From Ephemerocybe angulata (taxonomy: Eukaryota > Basidiomycota > Agaricomycetes > Agaricales > Psathyrellaceae), in the NCBI GenBank assembly GCA_013368325.1, contig JAACJK010000164.1:806001-870000 (forward strand): a DNA stretch of 64,000 nucleotides. The letters run 5' to 3'. The first letter of the stretch is position 1. Each line of letters opens with the position of its first letter. Shown one piece after another: positions 11,451 through 24,335 of this stretch. Position numbers and translations under genes: made by a program. Under the pieces are notes generated by a model. It had not been told where the DNA came from and ran no database searches. It was given only the letters and a program-made list of their open reading frames with translations.

Positions 11451-12853
11451 AGCAACTAACGACCCAGCCTCAGGCCTCAGGCCTTGGGAGGCCTTGGGTG
11501 CCGGGGGCTAAGCGCTAAGCCCTTATATCTGTCCAAATACCCGTTCGCATTCCCATTTGTATAATAGCGTGTAGATGTAAACTGTAATGCAAGTAGGTAT
11601 ACCCAAATTGTAACACGCACACATAGTTTCTTGCCAATTGCTTGCCAAGAATTGAGGTTGTGTAGCCACGCCAATATGAAGGTGAAAGCACATTCATTCA
11701 ATCTACTTTACAGTGACATCGTACAGCTAAAGGATAGGCTATCACCCAACATATCTTTCGCCACTCCCACCGAATCGGGAGGACGAACAACACAAGAGGG
11801 CTTCCACGGCACAAAGGCCCTGGCGAGTTTATCGATGTTGCTACCTCATAAATGAAGACGTGCGTGTGGGGTATTTCAGACGCCGTCCAGAGTGTTAAGG
11901 AGCGAGAATGTAAAGGGAAGATAGAAAACAGGAAGGGGAACGTGAGTTAAGCGAAGACTGGTGTTTATTCACGGCGCTATCTGAGGGAAAGGTTAGCAAG
12001 CCATGGAGGATGATGCATGGTTGAATCGATGCTCACCTAATACATGAATTACCGAGAAGAGGAGGAAGTACTGAGTAGGATATGTCCCACCCGAGGCCCC
12101 CTCTCCACGCCCAAGTCGCTTTGCATCCCTTCAACCTTGCGGCCGAAAGGCGCTCCCCGAAATGGGTAGAAAAAGAGGGGGGAAACAGGGCTGGGAATAA
12201 AGTACATCGATCTTGCTCCCTAGAGTGAACGCAACTCCGTGGTGAATTCAGAGAGAAGCGCTCAAATAAGAGGAGCGAAAAAGTGTGGGAGAAAGCGGAG
12301 GGACGTGGCAAGTCGAGTTCCGCAAAAAAGGGGGAGAGATAATTGCAAGTTGTATGTAGTACATCTGGAGAGAGAGGTTCAGCGGAAATTCAGAATGGAC
12401 AGGGTGGATAGCATACTTTCGTATCAAGGGATGCATCTGTTGAGGTGAGCGACTATATAAATAGCTAAAGTAGGATGTATCAATACACCTAAACCCCCTT
12501 CCCCTCCCCAACAACACATCACCACCTCAACCATACGGCCGAGAGCTCTGCGAAGCGGGCTATAGGAAAGAGGAACTAGGGTACTGAAAAGTTTATCTTG
12601 CTCCTTTGAATGGCCGCACACTCCGTCGTGTAGACAAGGAGAGACGGTAAAGTGAGAGGGGCGTATATGCTACAGTGCGAAAGGGCGCGAAGATGATGAA
12701 CAGAGAACACACGGAATTTTTGAGATGCAATGAATTGCGGGATGTATACGATACAAGAATCTGATAATACAGCTGTGAAGATGTAGTTAGCTCCCGGTAT
12801 GACACGACGATAGAGGAGCGGACTCACCAATGACCAAGGAACTACAACACAAA
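11451..12853. other. Intergenic between convergent genes (1.4 kb)
   Basis: This separates the 3' ends of the Hsp70-like gene and RPT3. Just after the stop is a short GC-rich self-complementary stretch around CTCAGGCCTCAGGCC (11469-11500). A TATATAAATAG lies at 12454-12464 with no gene I can place behind it. Only weak ORFs under 100 codons are found; no gene is supported. Confidence 0.5.
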
Positions 12854-14697
<1,844 letters not shown>

Positions 14698-15588
14698 ATG
14701 GCCCATGTAGTTCCGTCCTTGGACCAACCTTCAAATTACAAGGATTCCCAGTCTCGTGTTGACAGACAGCGCCAGGCTGATCTGCTCGCAAAATCGAACA
14801 CCCTCTATGTAGGTATCCAAGCTGGAACCTAGCGTCCTGTTAAAGGAAGCGTCTCCTGAGGAGCACTTTACATTGATTGAGCTGACACCGATTACTTTAT
14901 CTTATAGGTTGGTAATTTGAGTTTCTATACAACCGAAGAGCAAATATATGAGCTGTTCACGAAATGTACCAGTCCCGAGGACGGAGGAGGCATCAAGCGT
15001 ATCATCATGGGTCTCGATAGGAATACTAGGTAGTTATGCCCACCCTCCCAGCCTCGAACTCGCTGACCGCTCCTTTGCATCCAGAACCCCCTGTGGCTTC
15101 TGTTTCGTAGAGTACTACACGCATGCCGAGGCTCTCGCGAGCATGCGCTATGTTAGCGGGACGAAGCTCGACGAACGTATCATCCGGTGCGACTTGGACC
15201 TCGGGTACAAAGAAGGGCGGCAGTTCGGGCGCGGGAAGAGTGGAGGACAGGTAAGAGACGAGCACAGACAGGACTACGATCCTGGTCGTGGTGGTTGGGG
15301 TGCGCAGGCGCAGCGGCTGGAGATTGAGCGGAGGAGGGAGATGGAGGAGAGGTACGCCGACGCAGAGGATGGACCTGGGGCAGTGGCAGTGGGCGGTGGA
15401 GAATGGAAGCAGGCGGAGGCAGTTCCTGAGGAGAATAAACTCAAGAGAGGACGTTCGCCGGAGGATGAAGGGGACAATGACGCTCCGATGGTACGTGGCT
15501 CCGTCTCTTTGTCGTCCTGAACGTGTTTAACTCTCGCTTCCAGCAAACGCGCACGCGAATGGAGGACCAAGATGGAGAGCGAATGTAA
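14698..15588 (+). CDS. Nuclear cap-binding complex subunit 2 (CBP20)
   Basis: Binds the m7G cap of new transcripts with CBP80. Four exons: 14698-14808, 14908-15029, 15085-15490, 15544-15588; 684 nt, 227 aa. The N-terminal arm is followed by one RRM with RNP2 LYVGNLSF and RNP1 GFCFVEYYT. Cap-stacking tyrosines are expected in the arm and RNP2 region, and both are present ([17 protein letters not shown]). C-terminal to the RRM is the conserved [26 protein letters not shown] segment (shown in part here as [16 protein letters not shown]), then an acidic/RS-like tail. The last intron (15491-15543) has GTACGT...CAG. Without it the protein would end VRGSVSLSS. Confidence 0.94.
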
Positions 15589-15645
15589 ACCTCAATGTCC
15601 AACCGCGTTTCTATGCCCATTCTCCTCTTCGTCGCGTCTTCTAAT

Positions 15646-16484
15646 TTAATAAATGAGTTGCGCTTGTATAAGGTGCTGTTTCCGGGATAGAAGCGGCTTT
15701 TGGTTGAGCTCTCTAAACACCTGCTGTGCGTCCTCCCCCGTGTTCATGAGAACCAGGAATTTCGAAAATATGGTGTTAGCATGCGGAGGACTGCCTCGAA
15801 ACATTAGCACCCGTCGCAGCACCAGAATCAATAACTCACAGAGGAATTTTGTAAATCATCTTCTCCCCTTTACTCTCCGAGACGCCATACCCTTCTAAGA
15901 AGTCCCCAACCGTCGCGACAGGCGTCGTTCCCGGAAAGCCCGTCAAGACGACGGCCTTCTCCGCCCACTTTGACCCACCAAGGCCAGCCCAGGGGCCCGT
16001 CCCGTCCATTATGCCCCGCTCCGAAGCCTCCTTCCGTCCTTGATGCCCTCTGTTGCGTTTCACCACCAACCACTCCTCCGGAGGTATTATTGGCTCTGGG
16101 CTTGCTTCAAGACCCGTAATCTCGAAGCGACGCAGCCGTTGCATGGCTTCCTGGAGGTGGTTTGGGGAGGCAAGAGTGACGAGGGCTGCATCTGCAGGTC
16201 GGAAGCGTTTGTATATTGGTGCAACTGGGACGGTGTGGTTTAGAGAAGGACGAGTGTTGCTTGCCGTTTAGGTACCCACTATTCTTTATGCCAGGCACAT
16301 TGTGCTTCACGAGAGCGTACTTCAGGTCTTGGGGTGTCGTGAAAGGGGGCAGGTATTGAATGAGGAGGTGCTGGGCCTTTTTCCGGAGGCCTAGTCATAT
16401 CGCGAGGACAGATCAATGCCAATGCACGAATACATAGATTCGTGAAGACTTACTGGCATTGAGAGGCCTGAAGTTAAGATTCAT
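15646..16484 (-). CDS. Small protein with two RRM-like units
   Basis: Four exons: 16484-16454, 16390-16280, 16224-15840, 15790-15646; 672 nt, 223 aa. Residues ~15-75 (AQHLLIQYLPPFTTPQDLKYAL then YKRFRPADAALVTLAS) have the beta-alpha-beta pattern of an RRM with poor RNP motifs. Residues ~140-210 (KAVVLTGFPGTTPVATVGDFLEGYGV then NTIFSKFLVLMNTGEDAQQVFRELN) look like a second copy. I infer an RNA-binding role, perhaps mitochondrial, from fold pattern only. The start codon was chosen as the first ATG in frame; the frame is open a little further upstream. It is tail-to-tail with CBP20 (57 bp) and head-to-head with SNRNP27 (166 bp). Confidence 0.65.
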
Positions 16485-16650
16485 ATTACATGGTCTTCGA
16501 GAGCAAGTCACCTCTCCGTCAAACGCGCCGAGGAAGCGAAAGTTGCAATTGATGTCACACGCCCGACACGCTCTCTGCACCGAACTACAACCTCTTCACA
16601 CGTCCTTTGCACCAGGCTCTCCATATACCACTCGGGGAAGGTCCAAAAAC
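16485..16650. promoter_or_regulatory. Bidirectional promoter, RRM protein / SNRNP27
   Basis: 166 bp between divergent ATGs. No sequence motif could be assigned. Confidence 0.4.
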
Positions 16651-17593
16651 ATGTCTTCCAGAGGCACAGATAGATGGCGCGACGACCGTGACGAAAGACC
16701 CCGAGACAAGGACCGCTACCCATCCGGCCGCGAGCCACCCCCGCCTCGGAGACGAGGCAGCAGGTCTCGCAGCCCGCGCCGAGGCCCGCCTCCTGGTGGA
16801 AGAGATAGAGATAGGGATGGGTATAGGGACAGGGATGCCCCACCGAGAGGAGGGGACAGAGATAGGGACTATGGACGGGACAGACGAGGTATGTTTGCCA
16901 TTGGACCCCTTCCTCTCCGCCGCTCATCATATGTATCCTATTTGTATCGGCCTTAGACTATAGGGACAGGGGAGAATACAGGAGAGGATCGCCCGTAGGT
17001 CGGGATGACCGTAGAAGAAGAGACGACCGCGACGGTGACAGGGACAGGGATAGGGACAGGGACTACGACCGGAATCGCGAACGGGAACGAGGAGGCGCCA
17101 CTCGAGATGGCGCTCCCCCTCCAGCTTTTGGCCCCTCCTCACACCTAAAACACCCAGGTATGTACCTGTGTTTTAATGAATTGCCTTCTTGCCCTCATGC
17201 ACAATGCTATCTTTCTGTGACTACAGAAACCTCTGCATCAGCCTCCGCCTCAGGATCTGCATATGGAGGCGCAGACCCCTCACGCGAGACAAGCGGACCT
17301 CCAGGTGAAGAGGGCGAGGAGATGGAAGCTGAAAACGAGGACGATACCGCCATGATGGCAATGATGGGTCTCTCAGGTTTCGGTACGACGAAGGTAAGCT
17401 CCCTCCCAATACACAAGCGTCGTTCTTCGAAAACCACCGCGTGGGTGGTTCATGCTGACGTGTTCTCTCTTCGCAGGGAAAGCATGTTATCGGGAATCAA
17501 GAAGGTGCAGCCAACATCAAGAAAGTCCGGACCTGGCGCCAATATATGAACAGACGCGGAGGGTTCAACAGGCCCCTGGACAAGATCAAGTAG
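16651..17593 (+). CDS. U4/U6.U5 tri-snRNP 27 kDa-type protein
   Basis: Spliceosomal tri-snRNP protein (SNRNP27 family). Four exons: 16651-16888, 16957-17157, 17227-17393, 17477-17593; 723 nt, 240 aa. The N-terminal two thirds is Arg/Asp/Ser-rich (RDRDRDRDYDRNRERERG), an RS/RD domain. The diagnostic part is the C-terminal ~60 residues: MMAMMGLSGFGTTKGKHV, then NIKKVRTWRQYMNRRGGFNRPLDKIK at the very end, which is the conserved SNRNP27 core (seen as TWRQYMNRRGGFNRPLDKI). The call rests on this core rather than on the low-complexity arm. Confidence 0.92.
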
Positions 17594-18183
17594 TCCGAGC
17601 ACTGATTTGGCTGCCTGCCATTTATCTCCTGTTCTCCTACAAGCCGCCCCCTCATACCACACTTTCACTGCCCATATACGTCGGTCTTCTTCTTCACCCA
17701 ACTCTACTTTCGTCAATAATGCCTCAAGTGAAGCCAGCCTCGCATGCACAGGATACATTTGACTCCACAAAAGGGAGAGAAAACACAACGATTTGACTCA
17801 TTTGAGATGCTTGGGTAGAACCTGTGGTCCGTTTACTCACAACGGTGCTGTTTGGATCAAGTTGTATTGGATACATAGTATACGAGCTGATAACACTACA
17901 CCTACGGGAATACAAGACGTCTGAAACACTGAAGTGTCCCTAATCAAGTCGAATTTCGCGAGGATTCTACGGCGCTCGCTCAACAAAGCAAGTGGGCAGG
18001 GGGAGCTGGCAAAAAATAGGAATGGGAAGCCGGAACTCGGAAGGGCAGAACTCTATTCGATCGTTCTTCGTCCATGTGCTTCGCTTCTCCAGGGGATTGG
18101 ATGGGTTGGGGAATTCGACGGACGATTGGTGAAGAACGGTAGCACCAGTGCTGCCGCTGGTAAAATGAGAGGTATGTGGCGGT
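17594..18183. other. Intergenic between convergent genes (590 bp)
   Basis: Tail-to-tail gap between SNRNP27 and eIF1, presumably their 3' UTRs. Nothing else is visible. Confidence 0.5.
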
Positions 18184-18998
18184 TTAGAAACCGTGGACCT
18201 TGATGGTCGTCTTCTCCAATCCGTTATCGACGAGGAAGGTGAAGATCTTCGTCCGCTGGTCACCCTGCAGCTGGATGACTTGACCCATCTTCTCGTCTTC
18301 GACAAGGGTGCCGTTGCAGGCAAACTCCTACAAAAAGGAATAGAGAACCCAGTCAGATGAACTGTCCTTTTCTTTTCGCAGTGCAGAGATGGGAAAGCGG
18401 CGGCGATCGAGGGGAGAACAGTGCAGCGGGATGCAGCGCCACCATACTTCCGAGCTCACCGGGGCTCTTCTTCTCCCGACGAATGCACCGAACCAGCCCA
18501 TCTACCGGCCGATGAAGACCAACTCACCTTCTTGAAGGCCTTCAGAAGCTTCTTGGGATCATATTCTACAGGATGATTTATTTAGCTCAATGCTCGCTCC
18601 AAAGACAAGATGAGTCAGTGACATACGTTTCGGCAAACCCTGGAGAGTGGTCAAGGTTTTCCTTCCATTTCGCTGCTGGATACGAATATGGATATATTCG
18701 CTGGTTCCGACCTCGGTGCTGCCTCCGCCCTCGTTGAGCGGGTCCCCTTCGTCTGCAAAGGGATCTAAAACAGAATCGTAGATTAGCATGCGCTCCCATT
18801 TAGCTTCGGCCTGCAGACCCCAGCATCCTTCAGCCCCCTTCGCCCCTCCCACTCTGTCAGAGAGACATTCCCCCCACCCAACCCAGACTAGGACCGAAGA
18901 TACTGCCCCGAATCTTCTCCATGTCCGTGCACGAGTAGATCAAGACAAGAGAAGAGATCGCTCAACTCACCGAAAGTCTGGAGGTTCTGAACGCTCAT
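18184..18998 (-). CDS. SUI1: Translation initiation factor eIF1 (SUI1)
   Basis: eIF1 binds the 40S subunit near the P site and enforces start-codon choice. Four exons: 18998-18971, 18764-18627, 18565-18528, 18327-18184; 348 nt, 115 aa, the usual family size. Sequence: MSVQNLQTFDPFADEGD, then the SUI1 fold YIHIRIQQRNGRKTLTTLQGLP, LLKAFKKEFACNGT, VIQLQGDQR and KIFTFLVDNGL. The basic QQRNGRKTLTTLQG loop contacts 18S rRNA in the family. Introns 1 and 3 are long for this window (206 and 200 nt), and the first follows only nine codons; long 5' introns are common in strongly expressed fungal genes. Confidence 0.95.
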
Positions 18999-19201
18999 AA
19001 AAAGGGAGTAGGGAGAGGTGGTGGTGGTGGGAGTCAAAGGTTGTAACCCTTATAAAAATGGATCTGGATTTGAGATGATTCCGTGTGCTCCTTTTGGAGC
19101 GGAGTTGGCTTCACAGGATGATGTAAGCTGACATACGCCTGGCAATCATCTCATTCGGTCTTGAAGAAACTCGGAATTTCATTGCTTCTGCCAAGGCTAC
19201 G
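18999..19201. promoter_or_regulatory. Bidirectional promoter eIF1 / FYV7
   Basis: 203 bp between the divergent ATGs. A GGTGGTGGTGGTGGG run lies just before the eIF1 start (19018-19034). No TATA assignment is firm. Confidence 0.4.
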
Positions 19202-20093
19202 ATGACAGAACAAGTACAACAGCAGCGGAAGCGCAAGGCGCCCCCTACGTTCCAGCATCTAGCTCCAGAACAAGGTGCGATGTCTTTTCTCTTGTTTTAC
19301 GGCGTCGTAGTAACCATTTCGCGGTTTGTGTGTAGCCAGGAAATTGAAGAAACAATGGATCGAGAAAGAGAAGATGAAGAGCAAATGGAGGGCCGAGAAA
19401 CGGAAATTGCAAGCAGAGGGTGTTATGCCCATTGTCAAGAAGCCTTGGGAGATACGTGATGAACAGGCGGCCGATGGTGACAACGAAAAGAACGACGACT
19501 CCGCGGAACCTTCACATTCCAAACGCGCAAGGGGAAACGACTCAGAAAGCGATAACGAAGGAGTTTCAGACCGCTCTGACGCGGAATCAGACGTTCCTCC
19601 CCCTCCCAAACGCACGAAACACTCGAGCGCAAACCAAAAAATCGAAGCACTTCCCCCTCACCTCAAAAAACGCGGATCAAGTTCCTCCTCTCGCCCCGAA
19701 GGTTCTGCACCTCGCCAACAACGCCCAGAAAAAGACGCGGGAAAGCCGAAAAACTCATGGCAGAAAGCGATTGAAGAATCAGCGAACCAGCCCCCAAAAC
19801 GCGAACGAGACTTCAAAGGCAAATCGCGGGCACATCCCCAAGACGCAGCAAACGAGGACGGCGACCGCCCTGCATCACTCCGCGACCTCAAACGTGAGGC
19901 CTTCTCAAAAACGAAGCTGCACACTTTCAAGGCAGATGCATTGCACAAACACTCCGGTCGTGGACAATCATTCAATGCCCGTGGACGGGGAGGAAGCGGC
20001 CCTCCTGGAAGAGGAGGAAGGCGCGGGCAGCCTGATATGAGGCTGAGGATGGACTACATGTTGGAGAAGATCAAGAGGGATTATACTTCGTAA
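19202..20093 (+). CDS. FYV7: rRNA-processing protein Fyv7/TAP26-like
   Basis: Two exons: 19202-19274 and 19336-20093; 831 nt, 276 aa. The conserved ends define the family: an N-terminal basic block FQHLAPEQARKLKKQW then KMKSKWRAEKRK, and a C-terminal GQPDMRLRMDYMLEKIKRD. Yeast Fyv7 is a small nucleolar protein needed for early 18S pre-rRNA cleavages. The ~170 residues between are a charged, disordered linker (EKNDDSAEPSHSKRARGND), so this protein is longer than yeast Fyv7 (about 150 aa). The acceptor TAG before CCAGG at 19336 was chosen because CAG four bases later breaks the frame. Head-to-head with eIF1. Confidence 0.82.
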
Positions 20094-20200
20094 TATCAGT
20101 ATCCCCTGTTCCATTGGATGGTATACAATGCAAGGATGCTTGCTTGATTCGGGCCTCCTCCCTGATACCACAACTACTCACACACCAAAATCGACATTAA

Positions 20201-21219
20201 TCATGTTGAGCCCCTTCTCCAAATCTTCCTCCCCTTAGACGCCACATACAGCGCAATAAGCGCCGTCAGCACAACCCAAGCCGCATCCCCTACATCCAAC
20301 TCCACTCTTTCACTCTCCACCTCCTCGACCGCTTCAGGAATAACAACGCCTCCAGGCACATCCACTCCCGTTAATCTAGCCCTTGCCCTCCCCATCCACC
20401 ATATAGCCCACAACCTTCCTCCAGCAGTCGCCTTTGCAACCCACCGCCAAATCAACATGCATAGTACATTCACAACCCTATCCAGCGCTCTCACCACCCT
20501 TCCCGGTACACCCCTCGCCCTCCACAAAGCATACAAAAGCACGACCGCACCCACAGGGTTCTTCCTACCGAACTCCCCCAACCCCCTTGCCGTCCTCCTC
20601 AACGAGCTGTCAGGCGGAGGCGGCTGCACGACGGGGATAATGAAGATCTGCGGTGGCGCGGCAGCAGCAGCTACTGGTGCCACCGTCGCCTCTAGAATGG
20701 TGGTCCCAGAAGGGCGTTTGGCTGTGGGAGGCGTCTGCAGGTACCGGATGACGGGAACGACGGCGCCGGCTGGTGGGAAGAGGGTTTTGGCGATGCTTTC
20801 GACGATCGGTAGGGGCACTTTATCGGCGTGTGGGGCTGCAGGTTATCGCATGTGGATGTCGCGTTAATTAGAGCAGAAGAACGAGTTGTTAGACTGTGTA
20901 GTTTGGAGCGATTCCAACGTGCATGGAAGAGGTGCATACCGAGTTGTTTCCTGGTGTCCTTCAACCAGCGAAGGATTGACTGGCGTTTGGCGACTGTACT
21001 GACCGCAGCAGTGGTCGCGGTTGCAGCACTTGCAGCCGCGGTTGCAGTTGTGGTCGCGGTGGGTATCGCGACGCCTACGCTATCTAAGCGAGAGCCTAAA
21101 TACCTGCCATTTTAATAGGACGATCAGAGAGAAGTATTACCTGAGGCGTTCCCCAATATGTCCTGCACAATGGAAGCCAGTGTGCGTTCAAGAGCAGCAC
21201 GAGAGTCTTCGTCCGACAT
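20201..21219 (-). CDS. Orphan protein with C-terminal membrane segment
   Basis: Three exons: 21219-21141, 21083-20940, 20835-20201; 858 nt, 285 aa. Not recognised. It begins MSDEDSRAALERTLASIVQD. A low-complexity Ala/Thr stretch follows, then IAKTLFPPAGAVVPVIRYL, Pro-rich linkers, a helical middle with amphipathic pieces (GAVVLLYALWRARGVPGRVV, VVNVLCMLIWRWVAKA), and a hydrophobic segment near the end (AWVVLTALIALYVA) followed by basic KGRKIWRR. This looks like a tail-anchored or multi-pass organelle protein. The exon frames agree throughout, which supports a real gene. It is tail-to-tail with FYV7 (107 bp). Confidence 0.6.
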
Positions 21220-21536
21220 GAGAGTTTGGAGAAGAGGTGTACATTGGCGACCCGTGAATGTGATTGATGGCTTCGGGTACTACTGACGTCGAAGCGGACA
21301 CGGATTCGAAGAGTGTACCCCGGCTTCAAAATACATATTAAGCAAGAAATAGATTCAGGAAGCCCAGAGGCTCAGCATACATGTTGCGTATCGTAGCAGT
21401 CATAGCGTGCGTAGTTAGTAGTAGGTTCATGACGAATCGTATGTAAGAATTGAAATGGGGTATCCAGCGAAAAACTGGTGAGTGGGGGAGTAGCACTACT
21501 AAGAGGAAAGGTCCTGGGTATCGCATACACTCTAAT
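21220..21536. other. Intergenic (317 bp)
   Basis: Lies between the orphan membrane protein start and the ALDH stop, both on the minus strand. It must hold the promoter of the former. No motif assigned. Confidence 0.4.
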
Positions 21537-23862
21537 CTACTTGTTCGCAGTCTTGATAACCCGGGATAGGCCACTGAGCCTTGACCTCCAGCCATAGCCG
21601 TACAAGAACTCGACCAAGCCGCTAACGAAGGTCCTGATAACATTGTTAATACATGCAATTCAATATCACGAAGATAGATAGAAGGACTCACCAGCTGTTG
21701 GTCAACGAGCGGAGGGGATAGTGCAAGACGGTGGGTACTGAGGTGTTGATCCAGAAGCGATCCATAATCACCGACTTGGGGTTGGTGAGCGAGCGCAGGC
21801 CTTCTGGACCACCGAATCGACCGTAACCACTACCCTTGGCTCCACCGAACGGCAAGTCTTGGTTAATCTGCGTCCGACAACACACTTTTTAGCCATCACA
21901 TATCTACAGGAAACCAGACAATGAAAGACGCACGTAGAAGACACCGAAATCGTTCAACGAAACCATTCCGCATTCCAGATTCTTCGCGACCTTCAAGCAC
22001 AGATCCTGGTCGGGTCCCCAGACACTAGCTCCAAGTCCATACTTCGTGCTATTCGCAATATTGACGGCCTCTTCAATCCTGTCGTATGGCATCAAGAGGG
22101 CAATAGGTGCAAAGACTAGGATCTCCATGAGAACCTCTCCAATTGGGAAAGATGTAAAGGGGCGCACCTTCCTGCTTCGCAATCTCCATCTCGGGATCGA
22201 CGTTACCCACAATGGTAGGTGCGAAGTAGTACCCATTCTCCAGGTAGACATGGTTATAAGTCTTTCCGCCAACAATATGGGCACCAGCCTCTTCCGCATC
22301 GTGAAGAACCTTTTCCAGTCCTGCAAACCTGTCGCCATTGATCATAGCACCTCCGTCGACGGTGCTAATGTACCCTTCCGGTGACATAGCCATAACGGAG
22401 CCAACGCGCATACGGGTGACACGAGATTCGAAGTACTCGAAGAGTTCGTCGTAGAGGGAGGAGTGCACGAGGATTCGCTCGATACCGATGCAGTTTTGAC
22501 CCATATTTTGACTGTCAGAATGTTAGCACCTCACGTAGATTCAGCGAAGGAGACAGCAGACGTACTAAACACCGCGCATGAGGAGAGGGGCAATGGCCTC
22601 AATATTAGCCTTGGGCAGGATGATAGCAGGGTCCTTGCCGCCGAGTTCCAGAGTCACAGGAGTCAAGTGCTTGGTAGCAGCCATTGCTACCTTGCGGCCG
22701 ACAGTATCAGAACCAATGAAAGTAATGTGCTTGATACGGGGTGACTGGATGAGGGCATTCGCTTGTTCGGGGTAGCAGCACACGAGCTGGACAAGTTCAG
22801 GGTCGTGTCCACAGGTGACCAAGCATTGCTGGATAATCTCGACGAACCAGCTGGTGGACCAGACCACGTTCTCGGAGCACTTGAGAATGATACCGTTGCC
22901 AGCGAAGATTGACGCGATGATAGGGGACCAGGAGTTGTGCAGAGCTGTAGCCAGTAAATGGTCGAAAGGTCAATTGCAGTCGAGGACGGCACATAAGTGA
23001 GTCACGCACGATAGTTCCACGAGACAACACCAGCGACGACACCCAAAGGTTCATAATGCACTTCCGACTTCTTGTAGAACATCATCATGTTCGTGCCTCG
23101 TTTTTCCGGTTTCAGCGCCTTCTCGCCGCGGTTAATGAGCCACTCGAGCTTCGAGCATGTCGTTAGAATTTCACCAAAGGAAGCGTCAAGCACTGCGATA
23201 GCCCCACATCCCGTCAGCACGACACGACACGAAAATTCCGTCCAATAAGCGAACACTCACACGTCTTCCCGGTATCCCGACACGCGACCTGAGCGCACAG
23301 TTCCTGATTATCCACAAGCCACTTCAACAGACTGCTCATAACGCGTCTCCTCTGCGTATAGGTCGTCGTCTTCCAGTACTTTTGTGCCTTCGCTGCCCGT
23401 GCAATCTTGCTCTCGATGAGATCCTCGTCGTCGGCCAACACCGTCTGCAGGTGCAGCCCGGTGGCGGGGTCAAAGCTGGTGATGTACCGTCTGCCTGGGA
23501 GGGCAACCGGAGGCATGATTTCTTCGTTCGTCAAGTGGGATTCGATGTTGGCGTTTGGGATGGGTAGACTCGTCCATTCGGGGTCTGCGGCCTACACGCG
23601 CATAGGTCCACTGGTCAGTTCCATTGCAATATGACTGACAGACGTAGTATCAACGCACCTTTGGAGGGGTAACCTCAAACGGAAGTGGCGAGGTATGTGC
23701 CTTCTGGTATCTGTCATACACAAGCCATATTCCGAGGGCCAGGAAGAGGGTAAGGGGGTATTTTGGGTCGAGTCCAGAAGAAACAACGTCCGGATCCCTG
23801 TTCAGACTGGACGTCAGTCGGGGATTGTTCATGAAATCGATGAGCTGGTCCATTATGTTCAT
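21537..23862 (-). CDS. Aldehyde dehydrogenase, membrane-anchored (Msc7-like)
   Basis: Eight exons: 23862-23659, 23591-23261, 23192-23010, 22944-22566, 22511-22168, 22115-21934, 21867-21692, 21633-21537; 1896 nt, 631 aa. The N-terminus has one membrane segment (YPLTLFLALGIWLVYDRYQ, about residues 38-56), then a complete ALDH domain. Rossmann/NAD features: VVAGVVSWNY and FIGSDTVGRKVA. Catalytic Glu in LELGGKDPAI (about residue 339) and Cys in NMGQNCIGIER (about residue 373). C-terminal part: NDFGVFYINQDLPFGGAKGSG. The long anchored form matches yeast Msc7 (YHR039C), an ER ALDH-family protein of unclear substrate. NAD(P)-dependent aldehyde oxidation is inferred. Confidence 0.9.
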
Positions 23863-24335
23863 GGTGAACGACTAGAGAGGCGGCCCTCCGCCGACGACGC
23901 GTTAAGAGATTGAGCAAGAAGGAGGCGAAGTTCGAACCAACTTCAACTCAATTTCGACACGCGACTTCAACAACTCGCCCACACGTGACCACGCATCAGT
24001 GATGCGAAGTTGCGAACTCCGAAGGGAGGAGACTGGAGGAAGAGTCCTCGGGATAGATATTTCTCGGGTGGTAGATCATCGCAGGGTATGTATGTATGTA
24101 TTAAACGCGAAACAAAAGGTAATAAAGTGCGGAGAATCACAAGAGAGTGGAAATGACGGTATGAGCGCTACCCAGGAGCGCTAGGGACTGTCAAAAGTTC
24201 TAGGGGAAGTCAGTGTCCAAGGACAACTCATTGTGACGAAAGACGACGTAAGAGAGCCGGATGAAAGTATAGATAATTAAGGGAGAAGGAGGTGTAGGAT
24301 TCAAGTGAGAGGGTAAGTCAATTAATGGCTGCCCA
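23863..24335. other. Intergenic with GTAT microsatellite
   Basis: Promoter side of the ALDH gene and 3' side of SMI1. Four GTAT units sit at 24086-24101. Nothing else is seen. Confidence 0.5.
24086..24101. repeat. (GTAT)4 microsatellite
   Basis: Four perfect tetranucleotide copies in the intergenic gap upstream of the ALDH gene. Confidence 0.9.

Noticed and set aside
19420..20040. 206-codon plus-strand frame
   Set aside because: Out-of-frame shadow of FYV7 exon 2; only the other frame has the Fyv7 signature ends.
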